DNA from: Mytilisepta virgata
Taxonomy: Eukaryota; Mollusca; Bivalvia; Mytilida; Mytilidae
Assembly: GCA_028015205.1 (NCBI GenBank)
Contig: JAPWFG010000025.1
Location: forward strand, 186,001-250,000
Reading direction: 5' to 3'
DNA length: 64,000 nt
Shown: in pieces, positions 46,937 to 59,355 of the stretch
Position numbering within the stretch: position 1 is the first letter of the stretch
How the letters are laid out: the number at the start of each line of letters is the position of its first letter
The notes under the pieces: model-generated
The model's database searches: none
What the model was told of the DNA's origin: nothing
What the model saw: the letters and a program-made list of their open reading frames with translations, nothing else
Made by a program: the position numbers and the translations under genes

Positions 46937-49868
46937 CTGCAGTGTTAATATGAGCATAGTATTAACAACATTTTTCTCTTCTCTAAAATATTCAAATTGA
47001 TATCTTTAACGTAATTCAATCTTCGATTATTTTATTTGACATGAATATTCGGTATAATTTTCAAAGGCTGAAATTTATTAGGACAGAGATTTAACACACC
47101 AAAGATAAACCGAAGTTTTCTATGAAGTTAAAAAGTGCAGTTCACATACATGTACATGGCTTCCAATATGTTTTAAGAAATTATGTTCTGTTATGATATA
47201 GTAATTATTATACATGTATTTATTTATCTTGGTCCAATTTGTTTTGTGTGACCTTATAACATGTACAATTTGCTTACATAATACGTATAGTTGTTTACCA
47301 AATAATGTTATAACTGCGCAAATTAGAAATGACTGGAACAATAGTAGATACTGATGGAATGATTAAAACTTTCTATTTGACTTACATAATAATTCTGGAA
47401 TGATTACAATATACGATGTGTAATTCAAACTTCTACCGAATTATAGAAGTTTTCGTTCTACAGTAATCTAAGAGGATCCTTTCTACAGTGTTCTATGGAT
47501 TTCCGTGGCGGCTAGATATACGGACACGAACGTTAGATCAGACCAGACATTAAAATTCTTGTGTTCTCAGATGTTGGATTGACACACTTTTATTTACGTT
47601 ACACTATCATACTAGATTGGGACTGATTGGCCGTAATATTCTGTTTGGATTCCCGCAACAGTGACGAGAAGAATTCCGGATAAAGAAAATACAAAGAATC
47701 GGACATATATATTTCAAACAGTTACGCAGGTATGTTAAGGCTGTTTTTTCAGGGGGAAGTAACCCCTGTTATCCAGAATAGTAGCGTGTGCAACGTCACT
47801 GACGTCAGTCTTCGCGTCGTTGTTATAAACTGCATAATTACGCCAAGAGTTTGATGATTTTTTTTGTCGGCGCTGATAGTGTATGATGTATAAGCATACC
47901 ATCTTCCGTTTTAAGTGTTAAAATGTATCCAATATTATCAGAAAAGGCAACGAAGTGGTAAAATTGGGAGCTGTCCGTCACAATAGATAGGCGGGGCCTA
48001 TTTTCCTTATTTGGAAAAACTGGATCTATGAGAAGCTTGAAGATTTTGACATCGCTCCTGTTGAATGACATGCAGAGATGTAAACTGAATTGTTACCGGT
48101 TTAAAGGGACCATTCTCTCACTTATGCACTTGTTTGTGCTGTCCTGGTATAACGGCCTCAGGTAAGATATCTTAAGATGCAGTAATAACCCAACAAACAA
48201 ATGAACTTAGACGAAAAGATGCGAGTCATCACTGCACGGTCATCACCACTCATCACCCGTTCGTTATCAGCTATTTCGACGGGATTCAATTAAAATTGTA
48301 CAGTAGACAACGAGGGTATATGTGTAAAATAATGCAAAACATCAATTTGAGATTCGCCCCCAGAGCGTGTTATACACTTATACCCCCCCTTTTGGAATTT
48401 TAGCCTCAATATCATCTACTCAATATACTGCAGACTGCAGTAATGTCCTTGGAATCTCTGGATAAAAATAGTGTGGTTCAGAGGAAATTCACACAAAGTG
48501 AAATTCAACTTGAATAGATACAAATATTCAATCCAATACCCCCCCCCCCCCCTTCCCCCCAAAAGAGAGAACTTCAAACAATATTTTTTATGGCAAGAAA
48601 TTAGAAGTTTTGGATGTATTATCAATTTGTTTTTCTTCTGTAGGAAATTTGTTTCAAATAATAGCTTTTTTTATCTTCATATATTAAAATCAAAATGTAT
48701 TTTTTTTTGGGGGGGGGGGGGTCCAGGGTCATTAAAAATTTTGAAAGTTCACGTATAATACATTCTCATTGCATTATTGGTTCCATTATATCGTGATATT
48801 CATGTGCTTTTTCAATGTTAATTCGATGCCATTTTGACATGGTTAAATACCGCGATATAACGAGCTACCACTACTTTGGGAGGAGGGGGTAAAATTTATT
48901 TTAGAAGTAATGCTTTAAGAATTTTTTTATATGTGTGAATTGATTGAGTGATTTGACTGTCAGAATGATGCCTAAAAATTTGCTGGAAAAATCTTGATTA
49001 CAGAAATAAGTTTTATTTATTTTATAGAGCAAATTACTGGTGCTGTCTGAAAAAAATAATAGTATTAGGGGTAAAAAAGTATTTCCAGTAACAAATTCGA
49101 TCATGTTATATACTTTTTAAACTTTTTTGTAGCACAATAGTGTTAGAGGTTACACAGGTTTTGGAAATTGGGAAATAGGAATTTTTGAGGGTAGGAATTG
49201 GGGAAGATTGAGGGGGGAAGGGCAAAAATTTGAAGGAACTGGGAAAAAATGGAAAATTTATCAGGGAATTGGCAAAATCATACCCAGTAGTAATAAACGT
49301 GTAATTATGTATAGTAAGGTTATTAAATATGGCTATTATTATACCCATACACAACTACATACCCGTAAATAAAATATTGATTTTTTACGTGTATAACGCT
49401 CCAACAGTCCTTATTTAGACATGTGAAAGTGAGGCAATTTATATTTTATGTTATTGTATGTAATGTATTTAGTAACTAAATCATAGTATTTTATATTTAA
49501 ATATTAAATGAGAAAATTTACATGTTTTTCTATAAATTTATTTCCCACACTTGGAGAACACTGTTGTAGGTTGCCCTTTGTCCATGAGACAGAATGTATG
49601 TTGGATAATATTGCACATCCTTCTTTTTATGTTTCCAGAAATTTCAATCCACAAATTTTTAGTGAAGTTTTTTATCTTTACCTCATATTAAGACAGTAAT
49701 TGTATATTACTTTAAGATTAATGAATACAGAAATTTAATTTATTCCTTGAAAATCCATACAATTTTTTTTGTTTTTTGTTCTTTTTCTGGAAATATTAAA
49801 GTTATAATATTGCTGGCTTAATTGTTGATAATTCTTTGCAATATTTACTAGTTGATTTTCATTTTCAG
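46937..49868. other. Region upstream of the first recognised RPTP exon
   Basis: No signal-peptide exon was recognised on the minus strand. Notable contents are a 12-base palindrome containing a perfect CRE at 47798-47809 and a minus-strand open frame at 47838-48071 (MSFNRSDVKIF...) with a possible GTATGC donor and no recognised homology. There are also C- and G-runs near 48539-48552 and 48707-48721. Confidence 0.35.
47800..47807. promoter_or_regulatory. Perfect CRE palindrome
   Basis: TGACGTCA within the 12-base palindrome ACTGACGTCAGT, in a locally CpG-rich patch (47785-47825). This would fit a CREB/ATF site of a promoter, but no transcription start is proven. Confidence 0.3.
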
Positions 49869-49940
49869 CCTCTGTTGATCTTTGTCACCATGAGAGAAAC
49901 TTGGACGGTATTATCCAGAATAACAAGATTCATTTGAAAG
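49869..49940 (+). CDS. Candidate penultimate exon of an unrecognised plus-strand gene
   Basis: After an ATTTTCAG acceptor the frame reads SVDLCHHERNLDGIIQNNKI then HLK plus one base and a GTAACA donor. It joins in phase to 51910-51932. The sequence looks coding (no stop in this frame, charged and balanced composition), but I do not recognise the family and found no upstream exons. Confidence 0.4.
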
Positions 49941-50120
49941 GTAACATTATATAACTTGGAAATATGCATTTAAACAAAGAAGACACAAGCAAATCTTCAA
50001 AAAGAAAAAGAAAAATCATTGGTTTACAATCTTATTCTCTTGATGATATATTGTACTAATTTAGACACTTATTAAATTTACAAATTTTTCTACGTCTCCT
50101 CAGTTGTTGAACTTCACTAT

Positions 50121-50181
50121 TTTGAATATCAAATAATGTAATCCAGAGTAACAATTATTAATACATTATTTGATATTCAAA
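50121..50181. repeat. Perfect 20-bp inverted repeat (stem-loop)
   Basis: TTTGAATATCAAATAATGTA at 50121-50140 is exactly complementary to 50162-50181, with a 21-base loop. It lies in the intron of the candidate plus-strand gene. Confidence 0.85.
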
Positions 50182-51239
50182 TTGAACATTCACATGATAT
50201 GGTGAAATTAATATTTTATAACATTTATCTATGTTCTTGTTCAATGAGCTCACTCAAAACTGGAAAATGAAAAAATTTACTACTGTCTCAGTTCATGAAA
50301 TGGATTTTTCAAAATGTGAATTGTCTAGTCACTTCAGTGAAAGATGCAATGAGCTAAGATATAATTGAAACCATTGAACTTTACTGATTTTCCAGGGAAA
50401 CAAAAAAAATTCTGCCTATGGAATTTTCAATGTAAAAGGGAGATAACTCTTCTTATGGGATATAGAATTAAGAATTACAACTCTGTGATACATGAAAGTG
50501 CATTAAATATATTTAAAATAACAGTTTTACAAATTTTAGGATAGGTTTGAGTTGATATATTCAAGTGATTAATTTTTTTGAAATTTTCAGGTGCATTTAT
50601 TTATATGTTGGAAATTCCCCATTTAGAATCACTTGTTAGGTATACTTTACAATTTTTATGTTTTCTTGGACGACTCAATAAGGTTAATTAACCAACAAAA
50701 CTTTGTCTAATAATTCTAACATTTAGACTTTCAAAATGCAAAAGACCAATTTTACGAACTGAGGTTTCCAGACAGTAGTTACATGTAAACATAGTGCAAC
50801 AAATTGAAAATTGAAATATAATTATTTTTGAAGATTTATATGACAAAAAAAGCTACATACATGTAGGGTAAACTGTAAAGCATATGCACACAAAGACAAG
50901 ACATTGCAATGACATGTACACACATATTAAATCAGCAGAACAGTATCAAAAGAAATAATTTAAAGTTGATTTTCTTGGTATTTAGATTCTTTTCTCCTTT
51001 TATAGATGTCAACTGGACTATAGTTGTAAAATTTATTTAACATTTTTCAAAAATAGAAATGGATGACAAAATAAAGCAGTAAAGAAGGTTATCCAAAGTA
51101 AATATTTAACCGATAGGTTCTTTACTCAGAAACTCAAGAGAAACATCAATTATCTTCTTATGACATAGAAAACAGTTCAAGAACAATTGGATCCCTTTTG
51201 GCCTACGTTTAATGCATACGAGTTACTAATTTCCTATCA

Positions 51240-51700
51240 TAGGAATTCATACCATTACATCAATGCTACATCATCACTAAATCTAACATTCTATAACAAT
51301 TGGGTCACTGTGACCTACATTTCAGTGTTGGGTGTAAAGGTTAAGTTTTCATATTTAGTTCATATCTCAGGTACTTATACAAGATACGATCATATAATCT
51401 TGTATGTAGATGTATCTTAGGGAGTAAGAAATTATTTAATTGGAATTAGGTCACTATCACCCAGATTTTATGCTCCACTGACTATGGTTAAAATTAACAT
51501 CCAAGTTCATATCTTTTGTATTATAAATCATAGAATCATGTAATCATGTATGCAGATGTATTTTGGGGAGTAGACAAGTATCCAACAAGAACTAGGTCAC
51601 TGTGACCTAGATTTTATGGTCCACTGATTTTGGTTAAAATTTAAACCCATGCTGATATCTCAGGTACTCTAAAGATACAGGATCATATACATGTATGTAT
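51240..51700. repeat. 146-bp tandem repeat carrying GGTCAnnnTGACC palindromes
   Basis: GGTCACTGTGACC at 51303-51315 and 51595-51607, and a degenerate GGTCACTATCACC at 51449-51461, are spaced exactly 146 bp. Flanking text (ctacattt/cagatttta, 'catatctcaggtact', 'atcatataatc') also repeats. The palindrome equals the estrogen-response-element consensus. Confidence 0.7.
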
Positions 51701-51909
51701 GCGGGAAATTTGTTTGTGGAGACAGGTTTCATTCTACAAATGTAATTCAAACTGTCTAGTAAGTACCGGTACAACTGGCAGGTGACATTGGAAGGCTGTC
51801 CTTAAATTGCAAGTAGGACAGGAAATGTTTGTCTAACAGCAAATTCTATCAGTTTTTAATTTCATTTTTGGTTGCATATATCAAAAGTTAATCTTTTTTT
51901 TAATTTTAG

Positions 51910-51932
51910 GTGTCCTTGCAGTTGGTGGATAG
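51910..51932 (+). CDS. Candidate last exon of the same plus-strand gene
   Basis: Preceded by a strong polypyrimidine tract and TTTTAG. Joined to the previous exon it adds GVLAVGG and a TAG stop. AATAAA hexamers follow at 51993-51998 and 52094-52099, consistent with a short 3' UTR. Confidence 0.38.
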
Positions 51933-53267
51933 AGTATCATTGAAGATTGTGACCATCCAGTTTATGAATAAGATCTCAAGCATCATGTGCTGAATAAATT
52001 TGGACGTTTATATGCCTGTATATATATATATATAAGTAGCTGTTAGTAGCTTGACTTGTTTAAAAAGGACAGGAATACTACACGTACAATGTAAATAAAA
52101 ATGACTGTAAATTTTTATCAGTGTTATCTTTTAAAATGGAATTATTTCACACAGATATTGCATATCATTTATTATGGATTGTGAACGCATTATATTTTGT
52201 CTGGTGGTTTTATTGCTATTTTTAATGCCATAGAGTAACCCCAATATTTAACAAATCTGATAATACTGAAGTTGTCTCTTTGACAATTTTCCCTTGTTCC
52301 TAGATGTTCATATCTCAAATCCTAGATGTAATGAATTTTTCAGAACAAAATATTCATCTGTTAAGTGACTATATAATATTCATACACTTTACTATTACCA
52401 AGACTTTCTGTGCATGATAATAAAGAATTACTTAAAAAATGTATTCACATTTTAGCGAGTTGCGTTCAGCCAATTTATGCATGCTGATTATGGTGTTCAC
52501 CAGTTTTACTGTTCTGTGGCATCTGAAAAGTTTGTAATCTCTGCGAATGTTGTATCAGTAAATTTTGAGGCGCTTTTTTCTCTCACTTTTATGAGCTTGA
52601 GAGAAAAGATAAATTTGAGAAATTTGTATCCAGTGTTTAAAAATATTATCTTGGGATGTCATCAGATCATTTTACATTAAAATCTGGTGTTCTGTTGGAG
52701 TATATGGATAATGTAGTTTTTGTTTCATTTTAAAGTTTTAAGTACTGCTTGATCAATTAGTATTCTTAAATTGTGCTATGGAATGTTGAATTCAAAGAAG
52801 AATGGCACAGAAATAAAGGTTATACTCGCACACATACATGTACAGTAGTACATAAAAGCATTAAAAATAAACAAGTTATAATAATACTTATAGCAAGCGC
52901 TATAGGAGCATATGCATTTTCTACATACGGGTCATTTAGAAAAGTGTTTAATGGGGGCAGCCATATTGTGCTACATACTAAGACTAGAAAAAGTTTCGTT
53001 CGCCTTAAACAGAGGTAATAACTTGCTTCAAATTATAATTTAAGAGTCAGAATCGTGATACTGGAAATGAGTTTCTGGAAAGAGCTCGCATCATTGGCCA
53101 TGACAAAAGCATATTAATTTTGTTATGGACATGGGGAGTCTATATAAATCCAAAAAGCTATTTCACATGAAAATAATTGGTACACAAGCATAATTATTTT
53201 TAAAATGATGTGTTGAAAAAAATCAAGCTTCTTGAACATTAGATAAAGTTCAAAAATAATTTCCTAC

Positions 53268-53318
53268 CCCCCCCCCCCAAAAAAAAAAAAAAAACCACAC
53301 ACACACACACACACACAA
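53268..53318. repeat. Poly-C / poly-A / (CA)n compound tract
   Basis: About 11 C, then 16 A, then a CA dinucleotide run, seen directly. Confidence 0.92.
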
Positions 53319-53639
53319 GCAATCATTAGTTGATCTTCCTTGAAATCCATTCCCTCAACAAAATTTTAGAGAGCATTACACTCAACAGGGTATCAAATTG
53401 ACCAATCAGAGTCATATTTTAAGATGTAAGTTTAACATGTAGATATGTTTCCAACTAAAAATATCCAGATTATACAGATAAACATAAAGTTAGTGTTATG
53501 TACAGTATTGTTTTGGCCTAGACACACTTACAGAGCTTTAAACCAGTGGAATCGTATTTAAATATGTGGGAGAAAAGAAATTATTCGACAGATACTAATA
53601 TTTATTTAAATTATACGCTTAGCTGAAAATTGTGTTTAA

Positions 53640-54075
53640 AGAGTTGTTTCCCTTTTTGCGTCTTCGTTGCGCTTTGCAGTATAGTACGTCATCCGTTTTG
53701 TTCAATCGCTTCCAATGTGTGCTCACTTCAAGCAAAAAGTTCTAGCGTTTCTGCTCAACAGATATTGTAGTACTGTATATCAATAAACTCGAAAATAATT
53801 ACCCTATACGTTTTCTGCTATGCCAAATGACAGTTTGGTGTCATAAATAAAATCTGCCATGTCAAAGTGGAAAATATGTGTCCAAATCCACGAATATCGA
53901 CAAAAATCTGTTATTTGTAATTAACTGACTTCATATTAAACCACGGCATAGCACTTTTCGAAAAATATAGAAAAATATCTTTCTTACCATACCAAAAAGC
54001 TTACCGAAATACTACGGGGAACGCTAGAACTTTTGCGTTTTTTGTTAAGGTAAAAGGGGGAAGTTCCAGGTCACG
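53640..54075. mobile_element. Nested inverted-repeat (fold-back) segment
   Basis: Outer arms GCAAAAAGTTCTAGCGTTTC (53732-53751) and GAACGCTAGAACTTTTGC (54019-54036). Inner arms TTTTCTGCTATGCC (53811-53824) and GGCATAGCACTTTT (53945-53958). Two nested arm pairs suggest an old palindromic MITE. No target duplication was identified. Confidence 0.5.
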
Positions 54076-54795
54076 TGACAGGGTATAGGCATAAATAAAC
54101 ATCAAACCGAAAGTAGAATGTTGACCAGGAGATTATAAAGAACACATTTTTTCCAACTTTAAGTACCCCACTAGCAAGATTACATAGATTTTAATTTATT
54201 TTCCCGTTATGTTTTTCGAGTGTGAAAATCTACAGATTTCCATGGAACAGCCTTAACATACCTGCGTAAGTTGACATTTCATTTTGTATATTATTTCTTG
54301 TAAATATGTGTATAATAAATCTTGATAAATTTTATTATTGATTTGTGTCTTTTGTTGGCTACAATTCAGCGATGATTTCTGGAAGTGTCTGAACCGATAT
54401 GTAAACGAAATTGGCAGAAAAATAGGGCACGATAGTAAAGTTTCACTCTGACAGTATAATTTTCAGATTGGCAATGGGAGGACAGGGGAATATCTGCTTT
54501 GGTGGACTAGATATGCTCTCCCTCCCCCTCCTACGACGTTTTGGAGAACGCATCGTTTTTACTCCGTTTCTCATTATTATGTTCTCTCGCGAAATTTGGG
54601 AGGAACATATTGTTTTTACTTTGTTTCGTATTATTATAGTTTTATTATTTGTCTTTCTTATCTCCAGTAAGTTAATGTTCGCTAGTGTTCTTGGACATGT
54701 CTCAATTGATCAAAAAAAAAAAGAAAAAAAAAAACACTTGGCACACAAATAGGGCACCGTAAGTAGATTAAAAGACTGATTTTATAATTTTTAAA

Positions 54796-54927
54796 ATGGC
54801 AGACATTAAAGATTTAAGCCATAAAACAATTCTGGACAGCTTCAAGTTTAGCGAAGAAGTGTTAAACACCATCGAAAATGGTATAGATGACCATTTGGAA
54901 AAATCAAAGATATCTGCTTTTGTTTAA
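54796..54927 (+). CDS. Small open frame, 43 residues, function unknown
   Basis: AAAATGG start context, then MADIKDLSHKTILDSFKFSE, ending ...SAFV and TAA. Acidic, helical-looking composition. A related, degraded phrase occurs near 55935-55975 (gttcagcaccatcaaaaatgg), so it may be part of a repeat rather than a gene. Confidence 0.2.
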   Translation: MADIKDLSHKTILDSFKFSEEVLNTIENGIDDHLEKSKISAFV

Positions 54928-56229
54928 ACTGACTGCCAGCTAGGTTAAAAAAATCATCAAAAAGGTTCCAAAAAATTATTCCTACTAAAATGAAAAATTA
55001 TATGTTTGGCTAGGGTGACAGTGGGAAGGCGGAAAACATCAGTACTTGTAGTTCTTGTATCATGTCCCTCTCCTCACTAAGTGTCGGGGACATTCTATTT
55101 ATACTCTTGTCTTCACTATTATTATTATAATTATTATCATTATTATTCCTTCTTCAGTATCTGCTTTGTTCGGGAGTGTTTTCGGAAACAACTCAATCGA
55201 CTAAAACCAAACTTGGCATACACTAATACTGTGAAACACTTATTATTCCTTGTACACCAGTTGTTGACAAATCCACGAATAAAATAAAAACCCAACCAAA
55301 TATTTATGTCAATCACTTTTCAATCACTTTCCCAAGAATGCCCGCTTGAGCTTTAATGACTATGTAAATTTAAACGGATGACGTTATATTTATTTTTTAA
55401 TAGTTCTTTACTTCCTGTAAGCCATAGTAAAGTGTTCGTCTAAGATTATGAGGTTTTGATTACTCAATTAATTTCTTAAATTAGTAATTTCAACATGTTC
55501 AATTGATATGTTTATAGCTTGGGTAGGAAACATTGTTAGTAAAATAATATGTTTCGATTAAGCTTCTAATTGTCATTAAATATGAGAATAAAATCTTAGA
55601 TAAATATCGATGACCTGGATGATCAAAATCAAACTTCAAAGTAAATCCGTTGCATTATATCAACATGTTCTATATTCAACTTTCGATTTTGTACGCATTT
55701 CACCAATAATAGCTGTTGTCTTTTTATTCTGATAAGCTATAATAATTATTCGTGTTTTTAAATTTTAATTCCACGAAATTAAGAACCCACAAAAATTGAT
55801 GTCTATGAAACTAGCTGAATTCAGAGAACCACATCTGAAGTTGTGCCTCGTCAAACTATCAATTAAAAAATGGGCGTCATTTCAAAAAATTATAAAAAAA
55901 GAGAAACACATTCTTCACAGTTCCAATTTTAGGGTAGAAATGTTCAGCACCATCAAAAATGGTATACATTACAATTGTAGACAAAATTCAAAATGTCCGC
56001 CGTCTTAGTTGCAAAAAATCGAAAAAAAAAATCATGAAAGATTAAAAACTTATATTTGGGGCTAGAGTTGCACTTGGGGGCGGGAGAAACATCTGTTATT
56101 ATGTGCATATCAATCAGTACTACATTGTAGTTATTCATTTAATTAGTTCCACCCAAACCCTCATTAAACTGAATATAATAAATAACATCCATCATGCTAT
56201 ATTCAACATATTTACCATTTATTCATACC

Positions 56230-56465
56230 TTATTTCTTCCCCCGTGTGGGACCCGGTGACATATAGGCTCACAGCTCCTCGGCTTGGCGTAAGAGGCCCC
56301 TAAAGAGGCGACATGTTTGCCGTGTGTCGCAAACCCGTGTCGGTAACAGGGAGTGTCCCTGGATGGCCGGATAAACCATCTGGGGACAATCTTTACCTGG
56401 ACGGGAGGCCGGATTGACCCGATTAGATCAATCGGCAGGTCACATCAATCCCTTTTGAAAGGCTA
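56230..56465. other. GC-rich island of unknown nature
   Basis: About 230 bp that is far more GC-rich than its AT-rich surroundings (ggacccggtgacatatagg, ggatggccggataaacc, gacgggaggccggattgac). No frame, tRNA fold or known repeat was recognised. Confidence 0.4.
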
Positions 56466-59079
56466 TATTCATATTTTTTTTTCTCATACACATTGAGTAG
56501 TCTAAATTTGAAATTGCTGATTGGCGGGATTGGTGTTGGCTTATGGGTCACAAACCTCAACAGGCTAATTTTTTTTTTGAATTTGGGACTTTATTTTTTT
56601 TTTACTTTTTTTTACTTTTGTTTTGTTGTTTTATTTTTTAATATTGAAGTTTTGTAATCTTTTTATTTATTGGTTAGTTTTCATTCCCATAATTTTCCTT
56701 CAATTTACACTCACATTTGGAATACTTGGAGTACTTTACTAAGAATCTTATGAGGACTTCTTATTGTTTAATTTGTCAGCCACAGCCAATTAGAAAAGTA
56801 AAGGGGGAGTGTCCCTCACATGCACATTACTTGTTACAAATCCTTTGAATTTTTTGAAAATCAAAATTGTTAAGCTCATCATGTTCATCCAACCTCGACA
56901 CAAATTATGTTGACATTTCATTACTCAGAATAATCTATGCACTGCCAAACATTTTTAAACATAAAAATTTTGCTGGTCGCATAACTGTCGCAGACAATGA
57001 ATACGCAGTTCTTTAAGGCAGCTGGCGAATCTGTACTTTCGTAACGGTTTGTGAGGTGATCAGTTTAAACATAACATTGGCAAATTTGAGATGTTGACTG
57101 AAACTAATCAAAGGGGGATAAATCTACATCCTAACAAAAACTGACATGTCAATATCAGTTAGAAATCCGACATGTTGTAACAACTTTAAATTAGGTATGA
57201 AAAAAATGATGATTGAATATAGGCTTATTAGAAAGTGTAAATATATAGAATTAATTTGTGCACAGGAACAAATCTCGATTTTTCATAAATTGACGAAGAG
57301 TGCGTTCTCTAAATGCAAAAATTCGGACAGAAAATCGAATTTATTTTTTATGTTCTTTTAAATGCCAAAACATCCACGATCAAACGACGGGAGCATCACC
57401 ACTCGTTTCATCAGTTGTTGAATTAATATAAAAAAAATCTGAGAAATGTAAAATTTCCAACTCGAAAAATGATCTAAAATTGACCTCTATTATGACTTCT
57501 TCGGAAACGCCCATGATCAGTGAAAATCCTACTCAGGCGCTTCAAGTTTTTCATCTGACCTGGGTACCTGTCATTAAAAGAGAAATACCGTTTGATTTTT
57601 TGACGGAAGTCTACGGGGTTAAATCAAGTGATGAAATAAAAAGAATAATTTTAAATATTTTTTTTAAATTTTTGGCAACAATGACCATTTTTGTTGCATT
57701 TTCGAACCACTAGAAACATTTTTGAAAGGGAACTATTTCATTAATTGGCCCAGTGGTTTGAAATATAATGTGACCTTAAAGGGAAAGTTAACGATGGAAT
57801 AACAAGAGATAGGGAAGGGTATAAAATGCAGTTTCATGGATCCTGAAAAAAAATCCCTGTATCAAATGGACGGGTACTGCTCAAATTACTCTATTTATAT
57901 TCTGCATTGCATCTTTGAGTCCGACACTTCGGCTTTGGAATATATAGAAAATTTTCATAATATAACAATTACTTTCGAATCAAATTTATTTAATCCCTAA
58001 TCGTATTGTTTTCTTTTTTCCATCTTTTCCCCAAATGCTTTAAACAATTTCTCTCGTCAATGGTGAAATGTGAAACCACAATGGATATTTCAAAATTGTT
58101 TTTAGGAGTAGGTCCTTTTTTTTCTCATATTCTAGCCACGTTTCCGTTAAAGGAGAAATTTTGTAAAAGATGGGGAACGACCAAGGACTTCTAAAATTCC
58201 TAACTTTGTGTAAATGACAAATTTATCTGAGTGGAGGAAAATTATCCATTCTTTCTTGGTGTTTTTGAACTTGATTCAATGTTGTGTGAAAAAGACAAAA
58301 ATAAACACACTGCACAAAACTGCTAGTCAGCTAAACGCACAATATCATATCTTTTTAGTGGATTATTTCATGCTTAAACAATTATTCCAATCTCGAGTGA
58401 CTTGTTTCCAAAGAAAAGCTATTCCATCATTTTTAGACCTGTTGGAGTAATTTCCTAGTCTTGTATTAAATTGATGAAATACCGAAAATTCCTTCCATAG
58501 CAGATACTAACATGAATAATTTCATACGCTATGATATTTTCTGGAATATCAAAAAGCTAGTTTTTAAGATGTCGCAGAAAGTGAGTATCTCAGTTTAATG
58601 TTTTAGATTCGTAAATACAAATTGTTATTATATAGGTTAAACTTTAATTTTGTTAATTGCTATACTATTCAGGCACTGAATTTAATTTAACTGTAGACTT
58701 ATCTTGAGGATAAGAAATGATAACATAAGTACCTATTTTTACCGTGTGGATATTGAATACCAGGTTAAAATTAAGTTTATTAATTTTACCTACACCGATT
58801 TATATTTCTTCCCTACTTTCAGTTGATTCGTTACTATTGTCAGAAATGTTGATTGTTAGTGTACGTTTAGTTCTAGTTTGAAGATATTCACGAAGAATAA
58901 CTGTATGTAAATTTAACAATTACTTCATGATATAACAAAAACCACGATTATCATAACAGTATGCAGTTAAAGCCTAATGAACGAAATGGGTGTATTTATA
59001 AGTATAATATTTAGTTTAGTGTAAACTTATTTATTTATAATCGATTGGGAAACAAGTTATACCAACTTATACTAATCCC
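56466..59079. other. No supported gene
   Basis: Open frames here (for example near 57480-57713, 58006-58194 and 58214-58450) are AT-rich, unlinked and carry no motif I recognise. They could be remnants of an old insertion, but nothing firm is visible. Confidence 0.35.
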
Positions 59080-59355
59080 TCTCCACTTGGCGGGTGAGAG
59101 AGCGGCCCTGTAGCGGCATTTTAGCCTACTCTTTTTCGACATCTACAGAGTAGTCTTTAACGTGCTAAGGGTGTTGCTCTGCTTTAACACGGACAGTCAT
59201 TTTTCGGACTAGCATCGTTTATCGAGACCATCCTCGCAAATAGTGCCGACAGGGCGTCGCAAATTTTATCCCCCAAATTTTCATCCTGAACGGGAATTGA
59301 ACTAGGGACCTTTAGATTCATAATCCCGTGCGCTAACCACTACACCACGGCTCCC
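59080..59355 (-). mobile_element. tRNA-derived SINE
   Basis: Minus strand starts GGGAGCCGTGGTGTAGTGG (A-box TGGTGTAGTGG) and has the B-box AGTTCAATTCC about 35 bp on, a pol III promoter. The 3' acceptor strand needed for a true tRNA is absent and about 200 bp of unrelated body follows. Confidence 0.7.

Noticed and set aside
47838..48071. 77-residue minus-strand frame as the missing first RPTP exon
   Set aside because: It has no signal peptide or cysteine-rich pattern, and its possible donor gives no convincing link to exon 1.
48471..48758. Open frames across the C- and G-runs
   Set aside because: Low-complexity translation (proline or glycine runs) with no other support.
59290..59355. Functional tRNA gene on the minus strand
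   Set aside because: A and B boxes are present, but the 3' acceptor strand does not pair with GGGAGCC and a SINE body follows, so it is a tRNA-derived SINE head.
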